This document shows positions 45,106 through 54,000 of a stretch of DNA of 64,000 nt, piece after piece. Origin of the DNA: Salinimicrobium sp050750585 (lineage in GTDB: Bacteria; Bacteroidota; Bacteroidia; Flavobacteriales; Flavobacteriaceae); assembly GCF_050750585.1 (NCBI RefSeq), contig NZ_JBOJLM010000003.1, positions 186,001-250,000 of the forward strand, read 5' to 3'. Under the pieces are notes generated by a model. The model ran no database searches. It was not told where the DNA came from and saw nothing but the letters and a program-made list of their open reading frames with translations. Position 1 is the stretch's first letter. The number at the start of each line of letters is the position of its first letter. The position numbers were made by a program, and so were the translations under genes.

Positions 45106-45738
45106 ATGAAACGAAATTTAATTTTCCTGATCTCTTTAATCGTTGTAACCTTTCTTTCATATAGGATTGAGTCCTTTGAATTTCTTTTAATAGCTATTAT
45201 TTTGCTGCTGTTGGTCTTTTTAATTCTGTTAGGAATCATTTCCATTTTTAAGACGATCAATCCCAAAAAGTTTAAGACCCCACTTTTGATGCTTGCAGTA
45301 TGTTTAGCAGGGGTTCTTGCCTCCTTGTTACGTCCGTATGATGAAGCTATTCTTGAGGATGGCAACAGCAGTGAAAAATTAAAATATGCATATGAAACCG
45401 ATCAGAAAGATCGAATGCAGCTCAAATCCTACATTTTAGGTGAACTGAATCCTAGAGATAAAAAGAGACTGAAGCAGGTAAAGGAAATCTGTAAGCAGGA
45501 GAATGATTTAAAACCTATAGATAAATTTCATGCCGCTTTTGTCTACCACCACAGTGACAACAGCAAAGATTATAAAATGGCCTCCCAGCTTGCAGCTGCT
45601 GCAGCGGAAGCTCCGTCACTACAGGAACATTATCAGGTTCAATGGTTGAGTAAAGCTGCTTTCGATAGGTGGAGGGTGTCAATTGGAAAACCTCAAAAAT
45701 TTAATACTCAGGGAAAGTTTTCTATAGACCTTGAGTGA
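45106..45738 (+). CDS. Membrane protein with a DUF6624-like C-terminal domain
   Basis: A 210-residue protein with two or three N-terminal hydrophobic segments (LIFLISLIVVTFLSY, LIAIILLLLVFLILLGIISI, LLMLAVCLAGVLASLL) and a soluble domain beginning near residue 80. The end, HAAFVYHHSDNSKDYKMA then WLSKAAFDRWRVSIGKPQKFNTQGKF, resembles DUF6624 (HA..QH, DR, GKPQ.YGTQ). Members of that family have no proven role. The gene lies between the direct repeats, without partners on its strand. Confidence 0.6.
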   Translation: MKRNLIFLISLIVVTFLSYRIESFEFLLIAIILLLLVFLILLGIISIFKTINPKKFKTPLLMLAVCLAGVLASLLRPYDEAILEDGNSSEKLKYAYETDQKDRMQLKSYILGELNPRDKKRLKQVKEICKQENDLKPIDKFHAAFVYHHSDNSKDYKMASQLAAAAAEAPSLQEHYQVQWLSKAAFDRWRVSIGKPQKFNTQGKFSIDLE

Positions 45739-45805
45739 ATGAGCATGAATAAACTCTTTGCCTCAACCCACAGGTTCGAATTAGTTCCTTATTCTTAGTA
45801 ATTTT

Positions 45806-46016
45806 TCACCTCCGGAGTTCTTCCATGTCTTCCAGTTTTTGAAGAAATCTTGAAAGGGCTTCGTTAATGGCGGTTGCCGGAACATCGGAATAGGAGCTCA
45901 CCAAAAATTCCTGAAGATCCTCCTCCAAAACCACCTTTTTGAGATCCCGCTGCAGGGAATTGCCTTATTTGTATGCGTAACTTAACTCCTGAAGGTCTTC
46001 AGTGTTATCTTTACAC
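45806..46016 (-). pseudogene. Remnant of an hsdR 5' end
   Basis: The minus-strand frame reads DLQELSYAYK, stop, GNSLQRDLKKVVLEEDLQEF then LVSSYSDVPATAINEALSRF. It aligns with residues about 14-66 of the intact HsdR at 54059 (CLKGLGYTYKEGNCLQRDLKK ... SSYPGVPATAINEALSAF). The Glu after YTYK is a TAA stop here, and similarity ends at SRF before a different tail (LQKLEDMEELRR and stop). About 150 bases of nucleotide similarity remain. It shows that another type I system once stood here. Confidence 0.85.
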
Positions 46017-46030
46017 AGTTCTCGGTTAAT

Positions 46031-46247
46031 AAATTGTTATTGCCCTTCAAACTTTTTTGAAATTTTAGCAGTGCAAAAAGGTTCATTTGTTTGGCTGATC
46101 TAGAATCCATCCCATGGGCAGAAAATGCTTTGTATTAGTTATTGTTGACTTACGGTAACCTTTATCTGAAACAGGTTGCATCTTAAATTAGCCAGTTATA
46201 TAACCAAGAAGTTCATGCGTATCATATGCCCGATTAAAGAGAAACTA
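46031..46247. repeat. 217-base direct repeat, copy B
   Basis: Second copy of the element at 43358-43574, in the same orientation and of identical length. The minus-strand 32-codon frame (46083-46181, MQPVSDKGYRKST...GWILDQPNK) is intact with a few amino-acid changes relative to copy A. It directly follows the hsdR remnant and precedes the arsenic operon promoter region. Confidence 0.8.
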
Positions 46248-46319
46248 TCCAGAAACTAAGGAATCTCCCTATTCCTGCGCTTCTCGAAGGGCTGTGTTTT
46301 TTTTAAAACAACTTTTTCT

Positions 46320-46358
46320 TTTGTCTAAAAATATATTCATCGTAATATTGCAATATTA
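46320..46358 (+). promoter_or_regulatory. Promoter and palindromic operator of the arsenic operon
   Basis: TTTG (46320-46323) and TAATATTG (46343-46350) are 19 bases apart, as in Bacteroidota promoters. TAATATTG is the left half of a perfect 16-base palindrome TAATATTGCAATATTA (46343-46358). ArsR-family repressors bind such inverted repeats over the promoter, so this is the likely arsenite-relieved operator, a reading that fits the ArsR gene downstream. Confidence 0.7.
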
Positions 46359-46374
46359 AATTTAAAATCTTGAG

Positions 46375-46596
46375 ATGAAAATTTTAATTCTTGATCTGCT
46401 TTTCGTTAGCCTTTCAATGTAGAAAGGTCTGCAAGATCACTTTAATATGCAGGGCTTTGGCAGAAACGAATTTAATTCAAACCATCCAGAAAGATTTATT
46501 AGGAAGAACTATGTCATTCCGTTCATTCCGGAGGAGAAATTACTTCCGGCCCTGCTGAAATCTTATGATAATATGAAACCTGTAACCACAATTTAA
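46375..46596 (+). pseudogene. Short frame before arsR, interrupted by one in-frame stop
   Basis: One frame of 74 codons runs from ATGAAAATTTTAATTC to the TAA that abuts the arsR ATG, broken by a TAG at codon 16. After the stop it reads KGLQDHFNMQGFGRNEFN and HPERFIRKNYVIPFIPEEKLLPALL. An ATG at 46447 could restart a 49-residue product. The family was not recognised. It may be a first operon gene that was inactivated, or just a leader. It overlaps nothing else. Confidence 0.4.
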
Positions 46597-46932
46597 ATGG
46601 GAGTAACAAAAAGCAGTCTCTTTACTGAGGCTCAAAATGACCTTGCACTGGCTGCCAAAGCACTGGCTCATCCTGCACGGATTGCCATCATTGAATTCCT
46701 TCTGAAATGCGAAAGCTGTATAAACGGCGATCTTGTAAATGAACTGGGATTGTCCCAGGCAACTATTAGTCAGCACCTTCGCGAATTGAAAGATATTGGG
46801 ATTATTCAGGGAACCATAGAAGGAACCCGGGTGAATTATTGTATCAATGCCGGGCGTTGGTCAGAAATTAAGGAGAAATTTGAAAAAATCTTTAAACAGT
46901 TCAAAGCTCCTTCATCAAAGAATTGCTGCTAA
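46597..46932 (+). CDS. arsR: ArsR/SmtB-family arsenic-responsive repressor
   Basis: A 111-residue winged-helix repressor: LAAKALAHPARIAIIEFLLKCESCINGDLV, then LGLSQATISQHLRELKDIGIIQG and the wing EGTRVNYCINAG. The Cys pair in KCESC and the C-terminal NCC are candidate arsenite ligands. It is the first intact gene of an operon with the metallophosphoesterase (18 bases later) and an ACR3 exporter. It should bind the palindrome upstream and be released by arsenite. The ligand is inferred from ACR3. Confidence 0.88.
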   Translation: MGVTKSSLFTEAQNDLALAAKALAHPARIAIIEFLLKCESCINGDLVNELGLSQATISQHLRELKDIGIIQGTIEGTRVNYCINAGRWSEIKEKFEKIFKQFKAPSSKNCC

Positions 46933-46950
46933 CCTAAAGATAAATTATTT

Positions 46951-47724
46951 ATGAAAATTGCATTATTCAGCGACATTCACGCTAATCTTCCGGCTCTGGT
47001 AGCATTTTTTGCCGACGTAGCAAAGCAGGAAGTTGATTCCATTTACTGTCTCGGCGACCTCGTGGGATATAACATCTGGCCAAATGAAGTAACTGAGGAA
47101 ATAAGAAAAAGGAATATACCTACCATTGCTGGGAATTATGACTTCGGAATTGGCAGGAACAGCGATGAGTGTGGCTGTGCCTATAAAACAGATGAGGAAA
47201 AAACCAACGGGGCCGTTTCTATTTCTCTGACAAATGAATTAATATCAGATAAAAATCGGGCTTTCCTTCGATCTCTTCCGGCACAAATCCGTCTAGAATT
47301 TCAGCTGAATGAAGAGAAGCTCAATCTGCTCCTGGTTCACGGAAGTCCGCGAAAGATCAATGAATATTTATTTGAGGATCGTGCGGAAAAAAGTCTATTG
47401 CGCATTATGGAGGATGCAGATGCCGATGTTATGTGTTTTGGTCATACCCATAAACCTTACCATCGTATCCTGAATTCCAGAGATCAAGAAAAAGCTCATT
47501 ACAGGCACGCGATCAATTTGGGTTCTGTGGGAAAACCAAAAGACAGTGACAATCGCGGATGTTATGTTATTCTTGAGATAGATGAAAATGCTTCAGCTTT
47601 AAATAAAGACAGTATTAAATCTCAGTTCATCAGATTCGAATATGACATTGAGAAAGCAGCAAAAGCTGTTGAAGACAGCCGGTTTCCCAACTCCTATGCA
47701 GAAAATTTAAGAAACGGATATTAA
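46951..47724 (+). CDS. Calcineurin-like metallophosphoesterase (YfcE-like) in the arsenic operon
   Basis: A 257-residue metal-dependent phosphoesterase with the full motif series: SDIHANLPALVAF, CLGDLVGYNIWP, AGNYDFG (a GNH variant), LLVHGSPR and FGHTHKPYH. It probably binds two metal ions. Substrate unknown. It lies between arsR and ACR3 and ends 1 base before the exporter start, so it is an operon member. It could process an arsenylated or phosphorylated metabolite, but that is inference. The Tyr replacing His in GNH may lower activity. Confidence 0.85.
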   Translation: MKIALFSDIHANLPALVAFFADVAKQEVDSIYCLGDLVGYNIWPNEVTEEIRKRNIPTIAGNYDFGIGRNSDECGCAYKTDEEKTNGAVSISLTNELISDKNRAFLRSLPAQIRLEFQLNEEKLNLLLVHGSPRKINEYLFEDRAEKSLLRIMEDADADVMCFGHTHKPYHRILNSRDQEKAHYRHAINLGSVGKPKDSDNRGCYVILEIDENASALNKDSIKSQFIRFEYDIEKAAKAVEDSRFPNSYAENLRNGY

Positions 47725-47725
47725 T

Positions 47726-48784
47726 ATGAATACCCTCAAACAAAAAAAATTAAATTTCCTGGACAATTACCTCACCCTGTGGATCTTCATTGCAATGGCC
47801 GTTGGAGTAGGAGTAGGATTCTTTTTCCCTTCCTTTCCCATGAGGTTGAACCAGATGAGCAGTGGCTCAACAAATATTCCTATTGCCATAGGACTAATCC
47901 TAATGATGTATCCGCCGCTTGCAAAAGTAAACTATGCTCTGTTACCTAAAGTATTTAGAAATGTAAAGATTCTTTCGGTTTCACTTGTGCTTAACTGGAT
48001 CATTGGCCCTGTGCTCATGTTTGCCCTGGCACTAATTTTCCTTCAGGATCATCCGGAATATATGGTAGGTCTAATTCTTATAGGCCTTGCCCGTTGTATA
48101 GCAATGGTACTGGTATGGAATGACCTCGCTGAAGGCAGCGGCGAATACGGTGCAGGCCTGGTGGCTTTGAATAGTATATTTCAGGTTTTCGCCTATAGTT
48201 TTTACGCTTGGATTTTTATAACCGTTCTTCCTCCTTACTTCGGATTTGAAGGTGCTATGGTAGATATTTCCATTGGCACTATTGCTGAAAGCGTTGCCAT
48301 CTACCTCGGCTTGCCCTTCTTTTTGGGAATCGTTACCCGCTGGATAGGGGTGAGGGCTAAAGGGGAAAAATGGTATTCTGAAATTTTCATTCCGGCTATC
48401 TCACCTCTCACTCTTATTGCACTGTTATTCACCATTGTAATCATGTTTTCACTAAAAGGTGAGATGATCGTAGAAATTCCGATGGATGTGGTGATCATAG
48501 CCATACCGCTTCTCATCTATTTTGCTGTGATGTTCCTTGTCGGCTTCTTTGTAACAAAAATGACAGGTGCCGATTATGACAAAAATGCAGCGGTAGCTTT
48601 TACTGCTGCCGGAAATAATTTCGAGTTAGCCATTGCCGTAGCCATTGCTGTATTTGGTTTAAATTCGGGGCAGGCTTTTGCGGGAGTTATTGGTCCCCTG
48701 GTGGAAGTACCGGCATTAATCCTCCTGGTAAGAGTTGCGTTTTGGCTTCGGAAGAAATATTATCCAAAAGCAGTACCTGCTTGA
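47726..48784 (+). CDS. ACR3-family arsenite efflux transporter
   Basis: A 352-residue inner-membrane carrier of the ACR3 (bile acid:sodium symporter superfamily) type with about ten helices. The conserved segment is LIGLARCIAMVLVWNDLAEG, with the essential Cys, followed by NSIFQVFAYSFYAW. The N-terminal LTLWIFIAMAVGVGVGFFFPSF and C-terminal AVAFTAAGNNFELAIAVAIAVFG are typical. It exports arsenite (and perhaps antimonite), giving resistance. The last gene of the arsR operon. Confidence 0.94.
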   Translation: MNTLKQKKLNFLDNYLTLWIFIAMAVGVGVGFFFPSFPMRLNQMSSGSTNIPIAIGLILMMYPPLAKVNYALLPKVFRNVKILSVSLVLNWIIGPVLMFALALIFLQDHPEYMVGLILIGLARCIAMVLVWNDLAEGSGEYGAGLVALNSIFQVFAYSFYAWIFITVLPPYFGFEGAMVDISIGTIAESVAIYLGLPFFLGIVTRWIGVRAKGEKWYSEIFIPAISPLTLIALLFTIVIMFSLKGEMIVEIPMDVVIIAIPLLIYFAVMFLVGFFVTKMTGADYDKNAAVAFTAAGNNFELAIAVAIAVFGLNSGQAFAGVIGPLVEVPALILLVRVAFWLRKKYYPKAVPA

Positions 48785-48914
48785 GAAGTACAATTTTGCA
48801 ATATTTTTAAAAAAGGGAACTTAAATTTTGCTCTGAAAATCAAAGCACTACATAACCAAAATTAAGAAAGAAATTCCGCCCTTTTTCTGGGGATGTTATT
48901 CCAGTCGGAAAAAA

Positions 48915-49126
48915 ATAAAGTAATAGGTTGTAACTCATCATAAGCAACTTAAAGCCGCTTCAGGTAGGAACCGACTGCACCGAAGCATAACGGATCCAGA
49001 TACCCTGTTGGCCTTCAAATTTCTTGTAGTTCTACCGGGTAACTTCGGCCAATAAAGTTCCTGTTCCGGTGGCACTATCCCATATTTGTAATTTTTGGAC
49101 TTCCTGTTCATTTACCTAACGATTCC
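48915..49126 (-). pseudogene. Remnant of a type ISP-like DNA methyltransferase/helicase
   Basis: One minus-strand frame keeps the adenine-methyltransferase motif I (QIWDSATGTGTLLAEV), then after a TAG stop NYKKFEGQQGIWIRYASV, and after a TGA SGFKLLMMSYNLL. The order and wording match the methylase part of fused helicase-methylase (type ISP/LlaBIII-like) enzymes, which read roughly DPATGTGTFLAEV..KKF.GQQGIW..HLIPRLNGFELLMASY. About 65 codons with two stops remain; nothing else of the gene is seen. The family call is from memory of such enzymes. Confidence 0.65.
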
Positions 49127-49190
49127 CTACTTTCGGTCTAGTTGAGTAGCACAAATAACCTAACTTCGTTGTTTCAAATTTTAATAGAGA

Positions 49191-49823
49191 GTGAGAGTTA
49201 TTGATATCGACAAATGGAACAGGAAAGAGCATTATGAATTCTTCTCAAAAATGGCTAATCCAATGTTTGGTATAGTAACAGAGGTTGAATGTACCGAGGC
49301 TTATAAATTTTCAGTAGATACCGGTATTTCCTTCTTCGCTTATTACCTTCATAGATCAATGATAGCGGTAAATTCAGTAGCCGAATTAAAATATCGGATA
49401 ATCAATGAAGAAGTTATTGCTTTCGATACTGTTCATGCAGGAACCACAATAGGCAGAGAAGATGGCACCTTCGGCTTTGCATTTATACCTTTCAGTGAAA
49501 GCTTTGATAAATTTAATGATGACTTGCAAAAGGAAATAACAGCTGTGAAATCTACAACAGGATTGAGGCTGAACAATGACGATATCACAAAAGACTTAAT
49601 CCGTCATTCTACCTTTCCCTGGCATTCTTTCACAGGACTTTTGCATCCGAGTAACCATGACAAAAAGGAAACTGTACCTAAGATTACTTTTGGAAAATTT
49701 GCTGTTCGTGATGACAAGAAATATCTTCCTGTTTCAATAGAAGCACATCATGGGCTTGTTGATGGGTTACATTTGGGAAAATATCTTGCAAATTTTCAGG
49801 AACAACTTAATAAAAAAGGATAG
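49191..49823 (+). CDS. CatA-family chloramphenicol acetyltransferase-like protein
   Basis: A 210-residue protein of the chloramphenicol O-acetyltransferase family, with length and order matching: WNRKEHYEFFSKMANPMFG at the start, AGTTIGREDGTFGFAFIPF mid-way, PWHSFTGLLHPSN and the active-site HHGLVDGLHLG (catalytic His). It starts with GTG; no better ATG is available. It may confer chloramphenicol resistance or act on another acceptor, which sequence cannot tell. The arsenic operon is 400 bases upstream and an hsdR remnant is downstream. Confidence 0.85.
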   Translation: MRVIDIDKWNRKEHYEFFSKMANPMFGIVTEVECTEAYKFSVDTGISFFAYYLHRSMIAVNSVAELKYRIINEEVIAFDTVHAGTTIGREDGTFGFAFIPFSESFDKFNDDLQKEITAVKSTTGLRLNNDDITKDLIRHSTFPWHSFTGLLHPSNHDKKETVPKITFGKFAVRDDKKYLPVSIEAHHGLVDGLHLGKYLANFQEQLNKKG

Positions 49824-49949
49824 ATAGCTACTGCCTGGATAGGAGCTGGTCTCCAGACCACCAAAGAAAAATCAAATCTGAAATCTCCAGGGGAATTAAG
49901 ACGAACAAAATTTTCGAGGTGGCTACCGGCGGCTATAAAAATTTAAAAA

Positions 49950-50128
49950 TTAAGCCTCCATCGGCCAGTCCCATACCAGTCCTCTGCCTGTTTAATAATT
50001 TCCTTCAGTAAATTATCCAGTGCCAAAAATGGCACTTTGCCCCGTAATTCCTTTTTCACTGTTAACCGAATGGCGGCACGGGCGTCTTCTTTCTTGGTCC
50101 AGTCGAGCTGGAGGTTTTCTTCCCAAAC
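49950..50128 (-). pseudogene. Remnant of an hsdR 3' end
   Basis: Reading the minus strand gives ENLQLDWTKKEDARAAIRL, KKELRGKVPF, LDNLLKEIIKQAEDWYG, the same as the last 55 residues of the intact HsdR (NLQLDWTKKEDARAAIRLAVKKELRG... LDNLLKEVIEQAEGQYG). One base is missing near the end (GGGAC instead of GGGGAC), shifting the final DWPMEA. Similarity starts and stops sharply at about 50128. The secreted esterase gene sits between this tail and the intact hsdR. Confidence 0.9.
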
Positions 50129-50139
50129 CTTAAACCAGC

Positions 50140-50997
50140 CTAGCGCAGAAATCCGTTTGAAACGAAAGGCAGTGCACGATAAAGCGCAGAATGCCAGTAT
50201 TCCCAGTCATGGCCACCATCTCTTACCCTTAATTCAGAAGGGATCTCAGCCTTCTGCATCGCGCCGTAAAAATCGAGATTTATTGGAAGTAAGAAGTCAT
50301 CGTCCCCACAATCTATAAACCACCTGATATCCTTTAGTTCTGCCTGCGTCTCTTCATCAGCACCGGCGACAAATTTAACCGCGTGGTTTTCGAGGACGGT
50401 CCTGTTCAATTCTTTGCCTTTTTCATCTGCATTCTGGATTCCACCGCCGGGTTCGATTCCGAGCCAGGCGCTCATGGCATAGACCGAGGAGAACATATCC
50501 GGGTGTTTCTGTGCGTAAACGACAGATCCGCCGCCGCCCATGGAGAGTCCGGCAATCGCGCGGTGTTTCTTATCGGGAATTGTTCTGTAGGTTTTTTCAA
50601 TATGTGGGATCAACTCCTCAAAGAAGTAATCTTCGTAGGCCCACCCGTCCATGTTGAAATACCCATACCAGTCTGTTCCGGCATCCGGCATTACTATAAT
50701 CATTTCTACCGCTTCTTCAGCATTGATGAGCCGGTTGGCTACGTCCTTTACATGTCCTCGTTCTACCCAGTCTTTGTTGCTGCCATACAAGCCATGCAAG
50801 AGGTAGAGAACAGGATATTTTCTTTCTGTATCGGTGCTATAGCTTTTGGGCAGGTAGATCGAATAACTTCTTTCGGTATCGAGGATCCCGCTGCTCATGG
50901 TCTTGAATTCGGCCACGCCCTGCGGCGGATTAAAATCTTGAGAGTAGCCGACAAAAGTGCTGCCGATCAACAGGAATAATGTAAAAAATCTTTTCAT
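50140..50997 (-). CDS. Secreted esterase of the esterase D/feruloyl esterase type
   Basis: A 285-residue alpha/beta hydrolase. The ATG at 50997 (MKRFFTLFLLIGSTFVGYSQ) gives a signal peptide; an ATG 26 codons earlier would overlap hsdR and spoil it. Conserved parts are YPVLYLLHGLYGSNKDW, IVMPDAGTDWYG and the nucleophile motif AIAGLSMGGGGSVVYA. GGHDWEYWHSALYRALPF carries the catalytic His. It hydrolyses esters outside the cytoplasm, perhaps of polysaccharide side groups. It follows hsdR on the same strand but is unlikely to belong to it functionally. Confidence 0.88.
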   Translation of the reverse strand: MKRFFTLFLLIGSTFVGYSQDFNPPQGVAEFKTMSSGILDTERSYSIYLPKSYSTDTERKYPVLYLLHGLYGSNKDWVERGHVKDVANRLINAEEAVEMIIVMPDAGTDWYGYFNMDGWAYEDYFFEELIPHIEKTYRTIPDKKHRAIAGLSMGGGGSVVYAQKHPDMFSSVYAMSAWLGIEPGGGIQNADEKGKELNRTVLENHAVKFVAGADEETQAELKDIRWFIDCGDDDFLLPINLDFYGAMQKAEIPSELRVRDGGHDWEYWHSALYRALPFVSNGFLR

Positions 50998-51056
50998 GAG
51001 TTTAGGTATAGTGGTATAATATGACGTTTTTTCAATCTTATTTAACTGTTTTAATT

Positions 51057-54000
51057 TTAAGCCTCTAACGGCCAATCCCCATACTGTCCCTCGGCTTGTT
51101 CTATCACTTCCTTCAGCAGATTATCGAGTTCAGAAAAGGGCACTTTGCCACGTAATTCTTTTTTGACCGCTAACCGAATAGCGGCACGGGCGTCTTCTTT
51201 TTTGGTCCAGTCGAGTTGGAGGTTTTTCTTGACCGAGTCTACTACTTTATGCACCAGATCCTGGATGGGACCGGTCTGGTTCAGTAACTTTTCGTTGGCT
51301 GATAAAAGGTCATAGAAAGCGAGTTCGTCTTCAGATAAACCGAGTTGCCTGGTCCTGATGTCATCCTGCTGAAATTCATTCGCGATATCGAGCAGGTGCT
51401 TGATGGCTGCAATGGAATCCAAAGAATTCCGGTGGTAGTTGCTCAGCACCTTTTCCAACTCTTCTTTCAGCTTGCGCATCCGGCGGATGTTCTTTGGCAT
51501 TCTCACTCTTATCTCGTCATTGATGATCCTGCGCAGCAATTCGACTTTGATGTTCTCGTCACCTTTTTCCTTTACAATGGCCTGGAACCTATCGTCTACT
51601 ATGGAAATATCGATCTTATCCAGGTTGTACATTTTTGCCAGATCCACAATCTCCTGTGATTCCAGGGATTTGCTGATCAGATCCTTTATCTTTTCATTCT
51701 TCTCCCTGCGCGGACCGGGAGGGAATTTGATCTTTCTGATGAGCTGTCTTATCTTCTGAATGATCGCCAGCTCTTCCTGTATCTCCCATAATCGCGGATC
51801 TGAACTCGTCATCGCCACCAGTTCTGCCAGCTTACGCTCTTCGAGCAAAAAGGCATCGGTAACAGCATCAGATTTTAAAAGGCTGTTCACTTTAGAATTG
51901 GACCATTTCATCCTGTCCATAGAGGACATTGCATTGATGTTTTCCGCAGAAAAATCTCCTATCAAATCCTTCACTTTCTCCAACTGCTCCAGGCAAATTT
52001 TTACCGCGGCTTCAAGGTCCAGAGTGGGTTTTCCTTCCCCGCCTCCGGCGGTGTATTTTTTGGTGGCTTCGGCCAGGAAGCCGGAAATGCCTATAAAATC
52101 TACTACGAGTCCGTTGGGTTTTTCTCCAAAAACCCGGTTCACCCTTGCAATGGCCTGCATCAGGTTATGGCCTTTCATTATTTTATCCACATACATCGTA
52201 TGGGCACAGGGGGCATCAAATCCCGTGAGCCACATATCCCGAACGATCACAATCTGCAACGGATCCTCAGGCGTGCGGAAACGCTTTTTTATGGCTTCCA
52301 TCGCTTCTTTGGTGCGAATATGCGGATTCCATTCCGGCGGATCTTTACTGATGTTCCCGGTCATTATCACGGCTATTTCAGAACAGCCTTCCAGTGCGCT
52401 GAGGGCGTTGTACATTTTTACGCAGTTGCGCCGACTCATACACACGATCATTGCCTTTCCCGGCAGCGTTGCTGTTCTTTTTGTATAATGGGTGAGGATA
52501 TCTTTGGCAACTCTTTCCACGCGATCATCGGCCCCGGCGGCATCTTCTATCGCGGCCCAAACGGCATTGTTCTCCTCGTCCTCATCTTCTTCCATTTCAT
52601 CCAGCTCCTTGTCATATTTGGCTTTGATGTTGAGCGGAACCATTTTTGGCTCGTAATAAATTGGCACCGTGGCACCGTCTTCCACAGCCTGTTTGATATC
52701 GTAGGTGTGAATGGTGGGTCCAAATACCTGCTGGGTATCGGCATCCTTGCCATCTACGGGAGTTCCGGTGAAGCCTATAAAGGAGGCATTGGGCAAGGCA
52801 CGTCTTATGTTCTGCGCAAAGCCGCCGCTATGGAACCCGTACTGGGTGCGGTGGGCCTCATCTGCCATCACGATCAGGTTGGTACGTTCAGAAAGTACAG
52901 GGTGGGAGAGTTCTTTTCCTGAAGCCAGTTCTTTTAATCGGAATTTCTCAATGGTGGTAAAGATCACCCCGCCGCCATCTGTGCTCAGCAGGGCCCGCAG
53001 CTCATCTGTGGTATCGGCGTGTTGTACGTGGCCCACCAGGTCTTTGCACAGCACAAAATTCTCATAGAGTTGCTGGTCCAGGTCATTGCGGTCTACCTGG
53101 ATGAGGATGGTGGGATTTTTCATTTCGGGCATTTGCCTCAGGATCCCGGTAAGGATGGCCATCGAAATGCTTTTGCCAGATCCCTGCGTGTGCCATATCA
53201 CTCCCAGCCGACCATCACCTGTGGGTTTTATATTTTCTACCGCGCTGTCCACCGCTTTTTTGATGCCCCAGTATTGGTGATATTTTGCGCCTTTCTTGAT
53301 TATTTTCCCGTTGTGGTCTTCGTGGAAAATGAAGTTTTGAAGGTAATTTAATAAAGTTTTCTTCGGAAATAATCCCTTCAGCAAGGTCTCCAGCTGAAGT
53401 TCCTGTTGCTGCTGAAGGTCATCCCCGTGTAGGCTTTTCCACGGAGCAAACCACTTCAGGGAGGAGTTGTACATCCCGTGCAGGGTTTCCAGCCCATCTG
53501 AAACTACCGTGATGGCATTGTAATCAAACAGCTGCGGAATATCCTGAAAGTAATGCCCAATTTGCCGGTGCGCGTTTTCCACGCCCACTTCGGGATCAAA
53601 CATATTCTTGAATTCAAAAACAATGAGCGGAAGTCCGTTGATGAAAACGAGCAGATCTGTGCGGCGGCTGTTCTTGCCAATGATCTTTACTTCATCTGCA
53701 CACACAAAGGTATTTTTCTCGGGTTCCCTGTAATTGATAGGGTAGAGGTGCCGGGCCTGTTCTTTGCCCGAAGCATCTTTCCAGGTAATGGAAATCCCCT
53801 GGGTCATTTTAAGGTGAAAATCGCGGTTGCGGTGATCGAGATCCATTCCCTCGTGCTGCGTGAAAGCTGAAAGTGCTTCGTTAATGGCGGTTGCAGGAAC
53901 ACCCGGATAAGAGCTCACTAAAAATTCCCGGAGATCCTCCTCCAAAACCACCTTTTTGAGATCCCGCTGCAGGCAATTGCCTTCTTTATAGGTGTACCCC

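Noticed and set aside
45770..45785. Tail-like sequence AGGTTCGAATTAG resembling a tRNA T-arm or attachment core
   Set aside because: No cloverleaf can be built around it (no matching acceptor or anticodon arms), so it is treated as chance.
49830..49949. Sequence between the acetyltransferase gene and the hsdR tail
   Set aside because: A minus-strand frame reads FVRLNSPGDFRFDF, but no family could be assigned and no motif or start was found, so nothing is reported.
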